This document shows, piece by piece, positions 9,426 to 20,560 of a stretch of DNA of 64,000 bases. The stretch spans positions 186,001 through 250,000 of the forward strand of contig JADLZK010005495.1 in assembly GCA_015847255.1 (NCBI GenBank). The letters run 5' to 3'. Both the position numbers and the translations under genes were made by a program. The notes beneath the pieces were generated by a model. The model saw only the letters and a program-made list of their open reading frames with translations, made no database searches and was not told the origin of the DNA. Each line of letters begins with the position of its first letter. Positions within the stretch are counted from its first letter, which is position 1. This DNA is from Hyparrhenia diplandra (lineage: Eukaryota > Streptophyta > Magnoliopsida > Poales > Poaceae).

Positions 9426-10640
9426 GGCACCTAAAATATTTAACTATTTTAATTGTTTTACGTTGTAAACTACGCGAGTGGCCCGACCCGACCCAAGCCT
9501 AGCCTGCAAAACTAGGCTTGGCTCACCCATTGGGGCGGTTATGGGTAGGATTGTTTTGCCCATGAGTAGCTAGTTTTTTTTCTCGGTCAACTCTGGCGCA
9601 CACAACACCACTAAACCTCACCCTCCCACTACCAAACACCCAAGTTGTGCCACCCATCACTATTCCAACACTTCTTCTGGCTGCCTTCAACTACCATAGA
9701 CTCATAGCATCTCGAGTCCTAACTTGGTTCCTGCCCTCTAGGATGTAGTGACAAAATTAGGATAATATCTAGGGGGTTCTTTAATCTCAAGACAACGTTA
9801 GCCTCTCCTTAAGATGCATCCATGACAAAAAAAAATCCGAAGGGGTGCAGACCCATGGGTCTGGCAGCCGTGCCGAGGCTATAGGCCATGCCCACCCCAC
9901 CATTGGATCCACCCCTGCTAGGATGCTACCTCTAGCTAATGGCGTTTGCTAGTCCTCCCATAGCCTCCACTGCAGTGATCCTCCAGCCTCAACTTGATTA
10001 TATCCAACCAATGAGACGTTTGACTAATGTCAATACATTCCTCCACCACGTTGTAATTGGTCCACTTGCACGATCGCACATGGACCGTGAGTTGAGCCAC
10101 ATGCTGCAACACATCATGGGCTAGGATCCATGTCAGCGCGAGCTGCTCCTCACCACTAGGCACCAGTGCCACACAAGCTAATTCCCCACCCTAGAACTAG
10201 CGAATCAGACAAGCTACCAGCCCACCACCATTGCCAATCTGAGTCATCGCACGTACAGGCTTTGATCTGGTGATCAACTCCAACAACGGTGCGATGACAC
10301 TACCGCATGGTGTGCACGAGAGCATGGACGACCCGGAGGAGCAAGCTATGACCCACACATGTGTAGCAACACACGCCGCCGCTTGGGCATCGGCGTTCCC
10401 ACCGTCATCGCCAGCCTCAATGTCTATTGAACGCCGGTCAGCCAAGATTGGGCCACGTCTACTCACATCCAAGTGAGATGGTCCCATGCCACCTTCCTAC
10501 CACCTGCGCGAACCCTGGTGACATGCTCCAGCAGCGGCGAGGCAGAGGGAAGATGTGATTTTGGAGTGGCGGCTCTAGGTCTATTGGCGTTCGTGTTGGC
10601 CCATGCGAGTCTCGAATGGAATGTCTTTCTTCAAAATAAA
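9426..10640. other. No gene recognised; transposon-like debris
   Basis: A GGCCCG-type patch lies at 9480-9560. The rest is moderately GC-rich with no open frame of recognisable family. At 10640-10705 the sequence matches the region upstream of copy C (49810-49876; shared core CAAATTGTAGC), so unique cluster DNA resumes there. Confidence 0.4.
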
Positions 10641-10705
10641 TTGTAAATTATCAAACTGCAGTCCATTTTTTTCTTGATCAAATTGTAGCAAAAAATTAGC
10701 TAAAA

Positions 10706-13700
10706 TCTCCTCAAGACGATTTACGCACCAAAAGAAGCCCAGCCAGCGTGGCCACGTCTCTTGCTTCTCCCGGCCGTCAGATCGGCCGAACGGACGGCCC
10801 AGATCATGCGAATGTCGGACAATTTATAAAAAACCCTTGAACTATAATGAAATACTGCCCGCAGTCTAGGCCTCCTCTCATCCGCTCGCCCTCTCCTCTT
10901 GGCTCCCTTTCAGACGCGGGCATGGCGACGGCCGACGGCGGCGGCGCTCGGCCTTCTCCTCAGCACGGATGGCCTGCTTTCACGGCGTCTGCCCGGCCCT
11001 CCCTCTCTTCCTCGCTCGAAGCGAGGCGGCCACACCTATTGCCGCGGCAGCGCACAGGCAAGGGCAAGACCTAGCGCAGCAGCCCGGGTGCGTGACGGCC
11101 TCGACTACCTCACAGCGGCGTCGCGGGCACGGTGGATCCGGCCACCACGGCACGTGTGGGGGTCCATCCGCGACAGCCCCGGCGCCCTCCCCCTCCTCCG
11201 GGTGCACTCGATTCTCCGGCGCGGGTTCACTGCCAACGCGCGGCCACCGCCCTACACGGCTCCTGCAACTGTGCTCGTCGGCGGCCCGGCAATGCAAAGT
11301 GGGCGGCAAGGAGCACCGACGCTCGCGTGTGTAGGCTCAGGGCGCGTGCACGCCTGGCGTACTGGATTGGCAAAGCCGTCAACGATATCCCGCATGGAGC
11401 TGCTGCTCGATGAACGCCCCCAAGGTGTTTGATGCTTTGCATCACGGGCGGCAAAGCTGCAACCTGCAATTGCAGATGGGATTTGTGAAGCCTTGTTTGT
11501 AATATGGCCAAAGAGAACAGGTATGTGCCGGCTTCCTCTCTTCTATAGAATCTCTTGACAGGTGCGTGGCTGACCTCCATATAACTGTCTGAAATATGTA
11601 TATCTTCAAACATGGTTTTATATTTATATATTTTTATGCAGTCACAGCTATCTCCAACTACACCATCCATACAAAAATACAATGATTTGTAACAAGTCTG
11701 AATTTTTTATGTTTGAATAGCAATTGTCGAAGTTCCATATTCTAATTAGCACTATTTATAGCTAAAAATAGAACTGAAAACTAGGGAAAGCTATACCATC
11801 AGATGTCTGAATAACAATTTCGGAAACTCAAGTGCACCTCTAAATAAAAATATACATATATCGTACTTCCAAAACCAACTGTCATTGAAGTGCTATCAGT
11901 TTTAGGTTTCTAAAGAGGAATATTGCAAAGCTACCGTGTGGATTGTCAGAGCCTGAACTCAAAGTTAGTCTTTACCATAATATGGATCGTTTTATATATA
12001 AGAAGATAATTCTTGCATATATTCTTCAGGGGCATGAAACAATGATGCTGATCCCAGCCTCTATTTAAGTGTCTTATACATGCAGTTCAGCATTTGATTT
12101 TTTTTTTTAAAAAAAATGGGAATTCTTCATAACAGGTAAGGGCTGCAAGCTAACCATATCACCCCAGATATATAGTGTTTAAAACTTTATCTCTATGAGT
12201 CCATGCTCATGTTAATTTTTGTTTACAACATAGAAAAGCTTTCCTAAATCTTCACTATATGTCATCTCATATTGTATTGAGTGACCTTTGTTTCTTCCTA
12301 TAATCTGAATGCTAAGATCAATACCATTGTGCATCTCAAGGAGGATACCTTAAACCTTATGATGGCTCTTACCTTTTCGTTCTTTCCCAGTTTTGACTTT
12401 GCTGGGAGTTCTGTTAATTGTTCAAGAGGCACAATAGAATAAAAACTGATGTAGCTTCTGATGGCAAGCTGAATTTCAATGCAAGTACTATTATGAGAAC
12501 ATAGTACTATATCTTTTCTCAATATATCCTCCTGTGTTATCTTTCTGTGATTAAATTGGGCCAATAATTGCTTTACAAGGATCCTATGTTTCACATGTGA
12601 TTTCTGATATCATAGTTGGGATAGAAAGGAACGATTGCTTAGTTCAGTTTTATTACAATTTCATATCCGTCTTAATCATAAGATAGAAAATATCAGGTGA
12701 AATTAATGGGCCACTCCTTTCTATTCTACTATCACAGATTATGCTAAGCGTCCCTTCTTTCACTTGTTCTGACTTTATTTTTTTTTTTTCATTTTCATTT
12801 TCTCAACCTTCCATGTGCTAAAACATGCAATCTAGCTACATAAAAATAATTCAGTGTTGATAGATGGAAAATGATTTAACTGTGCTTGGATGTAAAAAGT
12901 TGCTGTAAGTCAATCCTCAGATTTTTCTTCTTATTGAACAACGTGTGAATTTTATAAATAAATATAAAGTTTTGGGTAGTTTTGCTTCTAACATCCGAGG
13001 GGCTGTAGACAGTGTACAGCACCTTGTTTTAATACAAATTGGTACTCAAAGAATATAAATGTTTTGATATTATAACCCTCATGAACCAGAGCTGCAGCAT
13101 CAGTTCAAATGTTAGAGCTCCATCTGCTTCCAACAGTTAGAGATCTCCTGGGAAACATATGAAGCTGGTCTCACATCACAGCCTGCTCAGACAAGGACAA
13201 AGGTAGGCGCTAGGCAAATAAATAAAAGCCAGTTTTTTTACGGTCTCACCATTTTATTCACTTTCATTTGCTTTGCAGGGATATCTAAGTCACAGTGCAA
13301 GTACTAAGCATTATTATTGTGCAGGTAAGAGAGCCATGTAAAATGCCCTCATGAAGACTTGGGGTATTAGCAACCAAAGCAGATTTTACACATCATCTTG
13401 GCATGCCATCCTTACATCTCCATCTAACTGATTATGGATTTTTATCTCTTTATTGCAGAAGACTAGATACATCCAAGTGAACCTCCACTCCTTGCTCCAC
13501 TTCTCATGGTTAGCATGGATAAAAAAGACTTGGCTTTAGCACACCTACATCACCAAAGAAATTTACAGAGAGGGAATGGTCAAGTGCTCACCATAGTAGC
13601 CAAACCAAAGCTTAACGCTATGACTGTACAGTTCTGAGTCCTGAGTAATCATGACCATTTATAGAGCTTCGTAGATCAAACCGCTTCAAATTTATGAGAG

Positions 13701-14180
13701 GATTGCTATCTCACGAAATATTTCAGTTTCCTTCATATGAATTCTAGAACATCCCCAAAATTTTGCTGCATTTTACTCAGTAACAGTGGCAAACTAGCCA
13801 AATTAAAATAAGATCTGTAGTTGCTTTGTTGAGAATGCTCTACTGAAAACTTGAAAGTTTATACTTGTATGCCCAACTTGAAAGGTTTTACTTGTATGCT
13901 CATAAAAACTTGAAACTGGGGGTTATGCCATGTCACCTTTTTCATGTGGAAGGGTGAAGAAAAAAGAGGGATAATTTCATCAACTTTTGTGATTCCTATT
14001 CCAATGCATACAATTATTTGTACTGTACATATAAAACAAAGTTTATCTCAAATATAAATATAATATTAATAGTTCTTAATCCATTTCACAACAAATAATT
14101 ATTTACTGTAGAAAAATATCACAGGTCCTACTAGCCATAAGCGGCAACACCGCGATCCTTTCTAGTGTTTACTAAATATG
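10706..14180. other. About 3.5-kb segment absent from the homologous upstream region of copy C
   Basis: Upstream of C the motifs CAAATTGTAGCCAAAATTCAGC (49851) and AAGTGAATCGC (49921) are about 70 bp apart. Upstream of B the equivalents at 10679 and 14202 are 3.5 kb apart. The segment opens with a GC-rich 0.6 kb (10850-11430) behind an AATTTATAAAAAACCC promoter-like patch (10820-10835), followed by AT-rich DNA. Frames in the GC-rich part overlap on both strands and match nothing I know. It may be a transposon with a captured exon or a non-coding gene. Confidence 0.4.
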
Positions 14181-14295
14181 GATATATTGACTATTAAAAA
14201 TAAGTGAATCGCAATCCAAAAACATTAATAGCATACACTCTAAAGAAGACTTAGTTTGGTTAGTGAGAAGCTAGAAGACATTTTGGCAGACCTGA

Positions 14296-14382
14296 TTCGT
14301 CCATAAATAGAAGAAGTGGCTTCTGTGAAGAGCTGAAGCCACTTCAAAAATCTTTCTGTAAAAACGGCTTCTTCTATTTATT
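14296..14382. repeat. Inverted repeat, possible small MITE
   Basis: CATAAATAGAAGAAG near 14303 is mirrored by CTTCTTCTATTTAT near 14369, and an inner GAAGTGGCTTC pairs with GAAGCCACTTC. The fold would be about 80 bp long. No target duplication is assigned. Confidence 0.45.
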
Positions 14383-14559
14383 TTTCTAATGTATAGAGGA
14401 TATCAATTATCTGTAGTGGCCCTACTTATTAACTGCAATTCACATATAGTAATAATCATCTTGCACCAATTATTCATAATATCGGTGATAATTAAAGAAA
14501 AAACATTTTGGAAGTTTTTTTTACACAAAGGAAGAAGTGGGATAAATCAGGCATCGATT

Positions 14560-15149
14560 TGGGCCAAGGCCCATCAACGACGTTCAGCCCTCCGTCTCCT
14601 CCCTTCCATCCACGCGGTCTGCTCGCCGCCGCCGCCTCCGTGTCGTGCGCTTGGACCAGCGCTTACGCCGCCGCTCGCTCGCTCTCTCCCACTCCCGCGC
14701 TCGCCCTTTTCCACGCTGCCACTCTCGCTCGCTGCTGCTCGCCCGCGCAGCGTAGCTGCCCGCATCGCCGCCTGCACGGTTCGCTCCAATGGGGAAGCAC
14801 CACGCCGGCATCGCCTCCTGCCGTCCTGCGTAGCCGAGCGACGAGAGGAAGGTAGAAGCGTCCTTGCTCCCGCAACCACCAAGGGAGCCGCAAGGGAGCC
14901 ACACTTCGTGGCTTCCTCATTCTAGTGCAAAAAGGCTCGGGCTCCTTCAACGGCACCTTTGGTGAAGCCCTTTTCGGCGGTGGTGTTCGGCTCTTGATGC
15001 CCTTTCCGGCGACGGTGTTTGGTATTGCTTCATCAAGTGCAGAAGGTGGAGCACCTCTTCATCAAGGTCGCGGCGGTTCCTTTGGCAAGTGCAGCCACAG
15101 AGAGAAGCAAATCAGTTCACAGCAATCTCAGTTGATTTGCTGATTCTGT
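14560..15149 (+). promoter_or_regulatory. Promoter/5' leader of MATH-BTB gene B
   Basis: A GC- and C/T-rich tract (14580-14760) leads into sequence shared with gene A's leader (from CGCCTCCTGCCGTCCTGCG at 14812). The last 150 bp include GGTTCCTTTGGCAAGTGCAGCC, which is also seen as CTCTTTGGCAAGTGTCAGC in the leaders of C and D. Frames in this region overlap on both strands and look like base-composition artefacts. Confidence 0.45.
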
Positions 15150-16895
15150 ATGTCGTTCGCCGGCGTATCTTTTATCGGTGGCGGTGGATTATCGACTCAA
15201 TCTACCCCAGCCGCCACCGCAGCCGTCGTCACCGACAGCGGCTACTACCTCCTTGTGGTCGATGGGTACTCGCGCACCAAAGAGACCACCCCGAACGGCA
15301 AGTGGATAGAATCTCTCCCTTTCAGAGTCGGCGGCCATCGTTGGCGTATCCAGTACTCCCCCAACGGCAGAGATTCCGAGTTGGCTGATTACATATCCCT
15401 TAATCTCTTTCTTGATGAGGATAACATCGCGGAAGCTGTCAAGGTGCAGTTCCAATTCAGTTTCGTTGACAAGGCTGATGAGAAGCAGATGCCATCAGAC
15501 ATCCATAAAAATAATGTGTCTAACTTCAGTGAAGAGACGTTGTGTTTGGGCTACCAACGTTTCATGAAGAGGAAGGACCTGGAAAAATCGACACATCTCA
15601 ATGACGACACTCTCACCATAAAGTGTGACATCGTGGTCATCAAAGATGTCCATCTCAATACTACTGGAGTCAACACTGCACCGTTGGTGGTGGTGCCGGC
15701 ATCTGATATGCACCAACATCTCGATAGTCTACTTGAGTCTACAGAGGGGTCAGATGTGAGCTTCGAGATCGGCGGAGAGATCATTGCTGCACACCAGTGC
15801 GTACTCGCCTGCAGGTCGACCATCTTGAAGGGGCTGCTTTTTGGCTCCATGAACCAGGACACGACGGCAGCAGGTGTCGTACGCATAGACGACATGGAGG
15901 CATGTGTGTTCAGGCTACTGCTTCGCTTCATTTACAGTGACTCAGTGCCGGAGAATATGGAGGAAGAAGAAGACAATGATGTCATGTGGCAGCACTTGCT
16001 TGTGGCGGCAGACAGGTATGGTCTCCTGAGGCTGAGGTTGATATGCGAACAGAAGTTGTGCACATACATCAGCACGACTACATTGGCAACGATTCTTGCG
16101 CTAGCTGAGCAGAACCATGGCTGTGGGCTCAAGGATGCTTGCTTCGACTTCCTTACTAGGGCTGATGCCAATCTGGAGGAGGTACTGGCGCTTGGTGGCT
16201 TGGACCGTCTAGCTAGTACCTGCCCTTTAGTCCTCAAAGAGCTCATTGCCAAGCTTGTGTCATCTAAGAAGGCTAAGATTGATGTAGACACAGCATACGT
16301 CGTGGTGCCGACATCTGATATGGTCCAGCATTTCACTCAGCTCCTCCAGAGTGGTGAAGCCACCGATGTGGTATTCGAGGTCAACGGCGAGAAGATACAC
16401 GCACACCGTTGCGTGCTTGCCGCTAGATCTGCAGTATTCAGGGCCGAGCTTTTTGGCCCCATGAAGGAGGGTACCACCACAGGTGTCATACACATAGATG
16501 ACATGGAAGCAAGAGTGTTCAAGTTGATGCTTAGTTTCATTTACAGTGACTCAATGCCAGACATTGGCAAAGAGGCCGAAGAGTATGATGGTGAGGACGA
16601 TCTATGGCAGCACTTGCTTATGGCGGCAGATAGATACGATCTCCAGAGGTTGAGGCTGATGTGTGAAAGCAAGTTGTGTGCGTACATCAACGTGAGCAGG
16701 GTGGCGACCATCCTTGAGCTAGCTGAGCAGCTTCATTGCCAAGGGCTCAAGCAGGCTTGCATGGACTTTCTGAACTTCCCTTCTAATCTTGAACAAGTCA
16801 TGGCAGCAGGTGGCCTTAACCACCTGAGTAGTAGCTGTCCCTCCGTGCTGATAGATCTCATTGCCAAGATTGCACATCTGAAGCCTGATAAGTAA
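15150..16895 (+). CDS. MATH-BTB-BTB protein, copy B (intact)
   Basis: This is an intronless frame of 581 residues from ATG 15150 to TAA 16893. It is the best representative of the local family because MATH, both BTB units and both BACK-like tails read without interruption. MATH begins at GYYLLVVDGYSRTKETTPNG (about 32) with HRWRIQYSPNGRD. The first linker is VVVPASDMHQHL, BTB1 DVSFEIGGEIIAAHQCVLAC, tail AADRYGLLRLRLICEQKL and CTYI...ATILALAEQ. The second linker is VVVPTSDMVQHF, BTB2 DVVFEVNGEKIHAHRCVLAARS and FIYSDSMPDIGKEAEEYDGEDDLWQHLL, ending SSCPSVLIDLIAKIAHLKPDK. In BTB2 it lacks the VEVM tetrad before WQHLL that A, C and D keep. Inferred role: nuclear/cytosolic CUL3 adaptor. The target is unknown. 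Confidence 0.95.
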   Translation: MSFAGVSFIGGGGLSTQSTPAATAAVVTDSGYYLLVVDGYSRTKETTPNGKWIESLPFRVGGHRWRIQYSPNGRDSELADYISLNLFLDEDNIAEAVKVQFQFSFVDKADEKQMPSDIHKNNVSNFSEETLCLGYQRFMKRKDLEKSTHLNDDTLTIKCDIVVIKDVHLNTTGVNTAPLVVVPASDMHQHLDSLLESTEGSDVSFEIGGEIIAAHQCVLACRSTILKGLLFGSMNQDTTAAGVVRIDDMEACVFRLLLRFIYSDSVPENMEEEEDNDVMWQHLLVAADRYGLLRLRLICEQKLCTYISTTTLATILALAEQNHGCGLKDACFDFLTRADANLEEVLALGGLDRLASTCPLVLKELIAKLVSSKKAKIDVDTAYVVVPTSDMVQHFTQLLQSGEATDVVFEVNGEKIHAHRCVLAARSAVFRAELFGPMKEGTTTGVIHIDDMEARVFKLMLSFIYSDSMPDIGKEAEEYDGEDDLWQHLLMAADRYDLQRLRLMCESKLCAYINVSRVATILELAEQLHCQGLKQACMDFLNFPSNLEQVMAAGGLNHLSSSCPSVLIDLIAKIAHLKPDK

Positions 16896-17700
16896 CGAAC
16901 TCTAATTGGTATGTACTATATACTACAATTCAAAATGTTCCTACATCAAAATATATGAGTATGTTATGGATTACAATTTTCTGCTAATATATATGCTCGA
17001 TGCTATGTAGTATCGTTATTTTTCGGCGAAGTTCATTTCCTTACCTTCTGATATGCAGGACAGGGTAAGCTGCATCTACTCTGAGGTGATTACCAAATGT
17101 TGATCATGGTACCAAAGGATGGTAATGGCTGGTTCTAGCTTCCTAGTTCCTTGTCTTCTACCGAAGCATGTCATTTCTAATATCAGTTGCACTTAAGATC
17201 GTTTAGATTGTACCTCAATTTCCCCACAAATGTACTGTTTTGGCGTTTCCAGCTTTTTGTTTCAGTGTCGTGCTATTTTACATGCTGGAATGACTAATCA
17301 GAGTGCTGCTGCTGCTCTCTCTCTCTTGCGATTCAGAGTGCTATTCGATCCCTGCCACAAAACAAACAAAATATATAATCTGGAGTTTTACTAGAGGGCA
17401 CCATGATCCAGGAAAATTACGACTAGATATACTAATGTGTACAGTACCATCTGAGTTAGCAATGCTGATTTAGTTCATTTATCCGCCTCAATGATTAAGT
17501 ATTAGTATGTAAATATAGTTGATTTTAGCAAGGTTTGGAACAAGTTACCCAAGACTAGCAGTAGAGATTTCATCCCTAGTGAAGGTTCACTCACATGGGC
17601 ACCAGCCCTCGGAACTCGAAAGAATATATTGCAAGTGTGAACTCTGTTCCTAAATAAATCTATTGCTAGAGTTGTCCTAAGTCAAAATTTGCTTTACTAA
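16896..17700 (+). repeat. Downstream segment shared by copies B, C and D
   Basis: The 800 bp after gene B (3' UTR with putative intron 16909-17058, a GCT/CT microsatellite near 17304-17327, and CAGTACCATCTGAGTTAGCAATG near 17445) recur after C (52126-52870) and D (58379-59150). The duplication unit therefore included the 3' flank. Small indels distinguish the copies. No coding sequence is seen. Confidence 0.8.
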
Positions 17701-20061
17701 ATCTACTAGTATAATGCCCGTGCTAACGCAACGGCTTAATTTTAGAGATGAACATGAAAATAACCGAACAATCATTTTTTCCATAGTTCAACTTTCACAC
17801 AATTGTATTGTAAATTGACCATGTATACAATCTGATCAAAATTCATAGGGCTCCACTTGTCGCACCATCCTTCGTCCCTCCACTTTACATTGCTCATCCC
17901 AGCCTCGACTCTCCCTCCACTGTTATACTCCTACAACATTTCCTATTAGTCTGCCACTCTGCCTCGACTTGCTCGAGGAAGCATGTCTACTTGAGATTGC
18001 TCTGAACGGCCTTCTCTAGGTTGAATTTGTCAACTTGATTGTAGAGATCTATTGAATGGTAGTAGAGATCAGTAGGAGTAGATATAATGCTTGATGATAT
18101 TGTCAGGCTTCTACTCAAATTGTGACATTTTTTTGCTTTCTTGAAACCAAAAATTTAGAAGCACAATAAATTATTATATCACTTGCAAAAAAAAAATAAC
18201 AAACCAGTATATACATTGCATGAATTTCTACCATTCTAATTACTTTTTAAACAGTAATATTTATTATATCGTGTTTTTTTCTTTTTGGCGATCCAAAATA
18301 AGTTAGCCGTGAAATAAGGTGAAGACAAAATAAGTTTGCATCCTAACCTTGCTTGCAATTGTTCGACTGTTGTTTCAAGCATCATCAAAATATCAAGCTA
18401 GTGTTGAGGGAAATGGATAAGCTTGTCTCTAGATCCTCTAGGTACCTTCAGTTAAATAGAATAGTATATTCATTTGCTCTATGCCTAGTAAATTATTTAT
18501 TAGAATAATCAGGTTGATGTGACAAAGAACAAAAGAAGGAATCGGTGTGGTTTACCTCTTGAGCTGGTGACACAGGAACTATGCTGATTTGTATGTTTCT
18601 GTATGTTTTTCACCTTTCTAATAAAAGTAGCTATCGCTTCATGATTTTCTCTACAAAATAAACACCATGACAAATTTAAATACAAAATCAAGTTTTTTTA
18701 GCAGACCTTTCTCAGTGTGGTGCTCGTCCCGCACGCTGGCGTGTCGTCCAGGGATGCAGAGATCGAGTGGCGTCGTTTGAATCCATGAAACTACTATGCT
18801 TAGATTGCCAAATGTCAAACAACCACAGCCTTCTGAACAGGGCATTCACCTGAAGCAAGGGTTCTCAATCGTTCGAGAGGAGCATCAGCAGTACATGACC
18901 TGTTCAAAAAAATACAACTAAAATAATTTAGAGCAGGAAGACACCAATGGTTCATCCACGAGAATAGTTTGTTTATTTTACAAGATGATTTGGCCCCGTA
19001 TGTCTTCATATCCTTCTTCCTGAAAACCGCAGATTCATACTTATATTTTGGAAAAATGCAAGGACTCAGAAAACGGATAGCAACCACATGCAAACAAAAT
19101 GCTCGCAACAAAAGCAATATGGTTACCAGACACGAAATATTTCTCAGGTGACCTTATAGAATATTCACATAACATTGTAATAGAAAGTTAGAAACTAACA
19201 GGTTCAAAAGATAAAGTTAGAAACTAACCCCTTCTGTTAATGAGATAATCCTGACAGCCAAGCTTCGGCATTCTGAATTGCCTTGCTTTGTACACTGCAC
19301 CTTATGAACCTTTCCCCTGCATTCCCAATTGAATTTTGCATTGCGCAAAGCAGCTCAAAGCTTCACTGATGGAGCAGCTCGTACTTGCTGGTAGGATCCT
19401 TTCTGGTAAGGATGTCTGTCTAGCACTCCATCATCGATCTCATCGATGGCTTCCGCCCTGAATGTTGCTGCATCAGAGGCAACAGTTAACAAATCAGAAA
19501 ACCAAATCAAGAACAAAAAAAAAAAAAAGCTTTTCTACGGGGAATCGGAGTACGATGGTCACGGCAGTGCCCACACGTGCGTCCTCGAAGCCATGGCGGA
19601 CCTAGGGCCCACAAGCCCATTGACCACGGGCCGTCGGTGCCGCGTTGACGCCATCCTAATTAAACGTCCCCATCTGATCTAACCCTCCCACGTCCCCGCG
19701 GCGGCCTGGCCTGGAGGCCAGCGGTGACGCTGCGGCGCATCCAGTTGCGCACACGGAGGGGTCACGGCTGACGGAGACAAGTTTTCATTGGGCGCGGCGC
19801 GGCAAAGCATGACCTGGACGCCCGACCCGGCGAGCGCGACGACTGAGTTGAAGAGCTTCGATCACCCGGTGGCCTCCGCATCTTCCGCGGGCGCACGAGG
19901 AGCTGCCGCAGCTGGTCCTCGGTGGCCAGCAGGTGGACATGAGGAGGCGGCCCGGCCTCGGAGAAGCACCGACGATGGAGGCGGCGGCGCAGAACCCTAG
20001 CGGCCTAGCCGCACGACGGGAAGCAGTCACGAGTACGGGGAGTACGAGAGGGGAAAAGTAG
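17701..20061. other. Non-coding stretch, no gene recognised
   Basis: AT-rich to 19400, then GC-rich (19540-20040). ACTAGTATAATGCCCGTGCT at 17704 recurs as AGTAGTATAGTGCCTGTGCT at 23999, and both are followed by AACGCNACGG, suggesting a shared repeat terminus. Frames here are short and match no family I know. Confidence 0.4.
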
Positions 20062-20185
20062 CTGACCACGTTTCATTAAAAAAAAAAAAAAAGAAAGACA
20101 ACGTAAGAAAGACACCATACGCTTCCAAGAGGGATCGAACCGCGGTCGTCCCCACTGATCTCACGCGGCCACGCGGGTGTGGGCA
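20062..20185 (-). mobile_element. tRNA-derived SINE-like element
   Basis: On the minus strand, GTGGCCGCGTGAGATCAGTG (A-box region) is followed by CCGCGGTTCGATCCCTC (B-box) and then a CTTTC-T(16) tail (A-run 20077-20092 on plus). This is the head-plus-T-tail layout of p-SINE-type plant SINEs. Target duplications were not resolved. Confidence 0.45.
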
Positions 20186-20329
20186 CCGAATTTGTCATGA
20201 GTGAGGCCCATACACTTAATCCTGATCGTCGGATGGTGTTTGAGTATGAGAGAGAAGATTAAGGAGTAATTTGAAACGTAGATTTTGAATAGATTTGAGC
20301 GAAGCGAAGTTGGTGCATTAGTAGGGTAG

Positions 20330-20560
20330 ATAGGAAAAGGAAAAAAAAAAAAAGATTTGTGAAACGAAATGAAGATATTAAGAAAATATAGTTCATAGTG
20401 TACCTGATGATACTGTGTCACAGATCTTGATGTTCTCACAGATCTTGATGTTCTTAGCATAAGTTTGGTACACTGATAGCATTGAATGATATGACTATCA
20501 GCTGTCCTGCTGTCTTTATAGACCTTATCGCCAAGCTTACATTGTCGCTAGGGCACGCAT
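20330..20560 (+). pseudogene. 3' remnant of a MATH-BTB copy
   Basis: AGCTGTCCTGCTGTCTTTAT (20499-20518) opens a reading SCPAVFIDLIAKLTLS, which matches the conserved family ending SSCPSVLIDLIAKL. Just before it, 20352-20460 matches the far-downstream repeat of C (52871-52962) and D (59241-59336), with TTCATAGTGTACCTGATGAT and CACAGATCTTGATGTTCT (tandem here). Nothing further upstream of the gene survives, so this is a scrambled scrap of the cluster. Confidence 0.6.

Noticed and set aside
12298..12594. A 98-codon minus frame in the segment upstream of gene B
   Set aside because: AT-rich, no domain, no splice or promoter context.
19785..20069. A 94-codon GC-rich minus frame
   Set aside because: Low-complexity Arg/Ala/Gly composition and no homology I can recognise.
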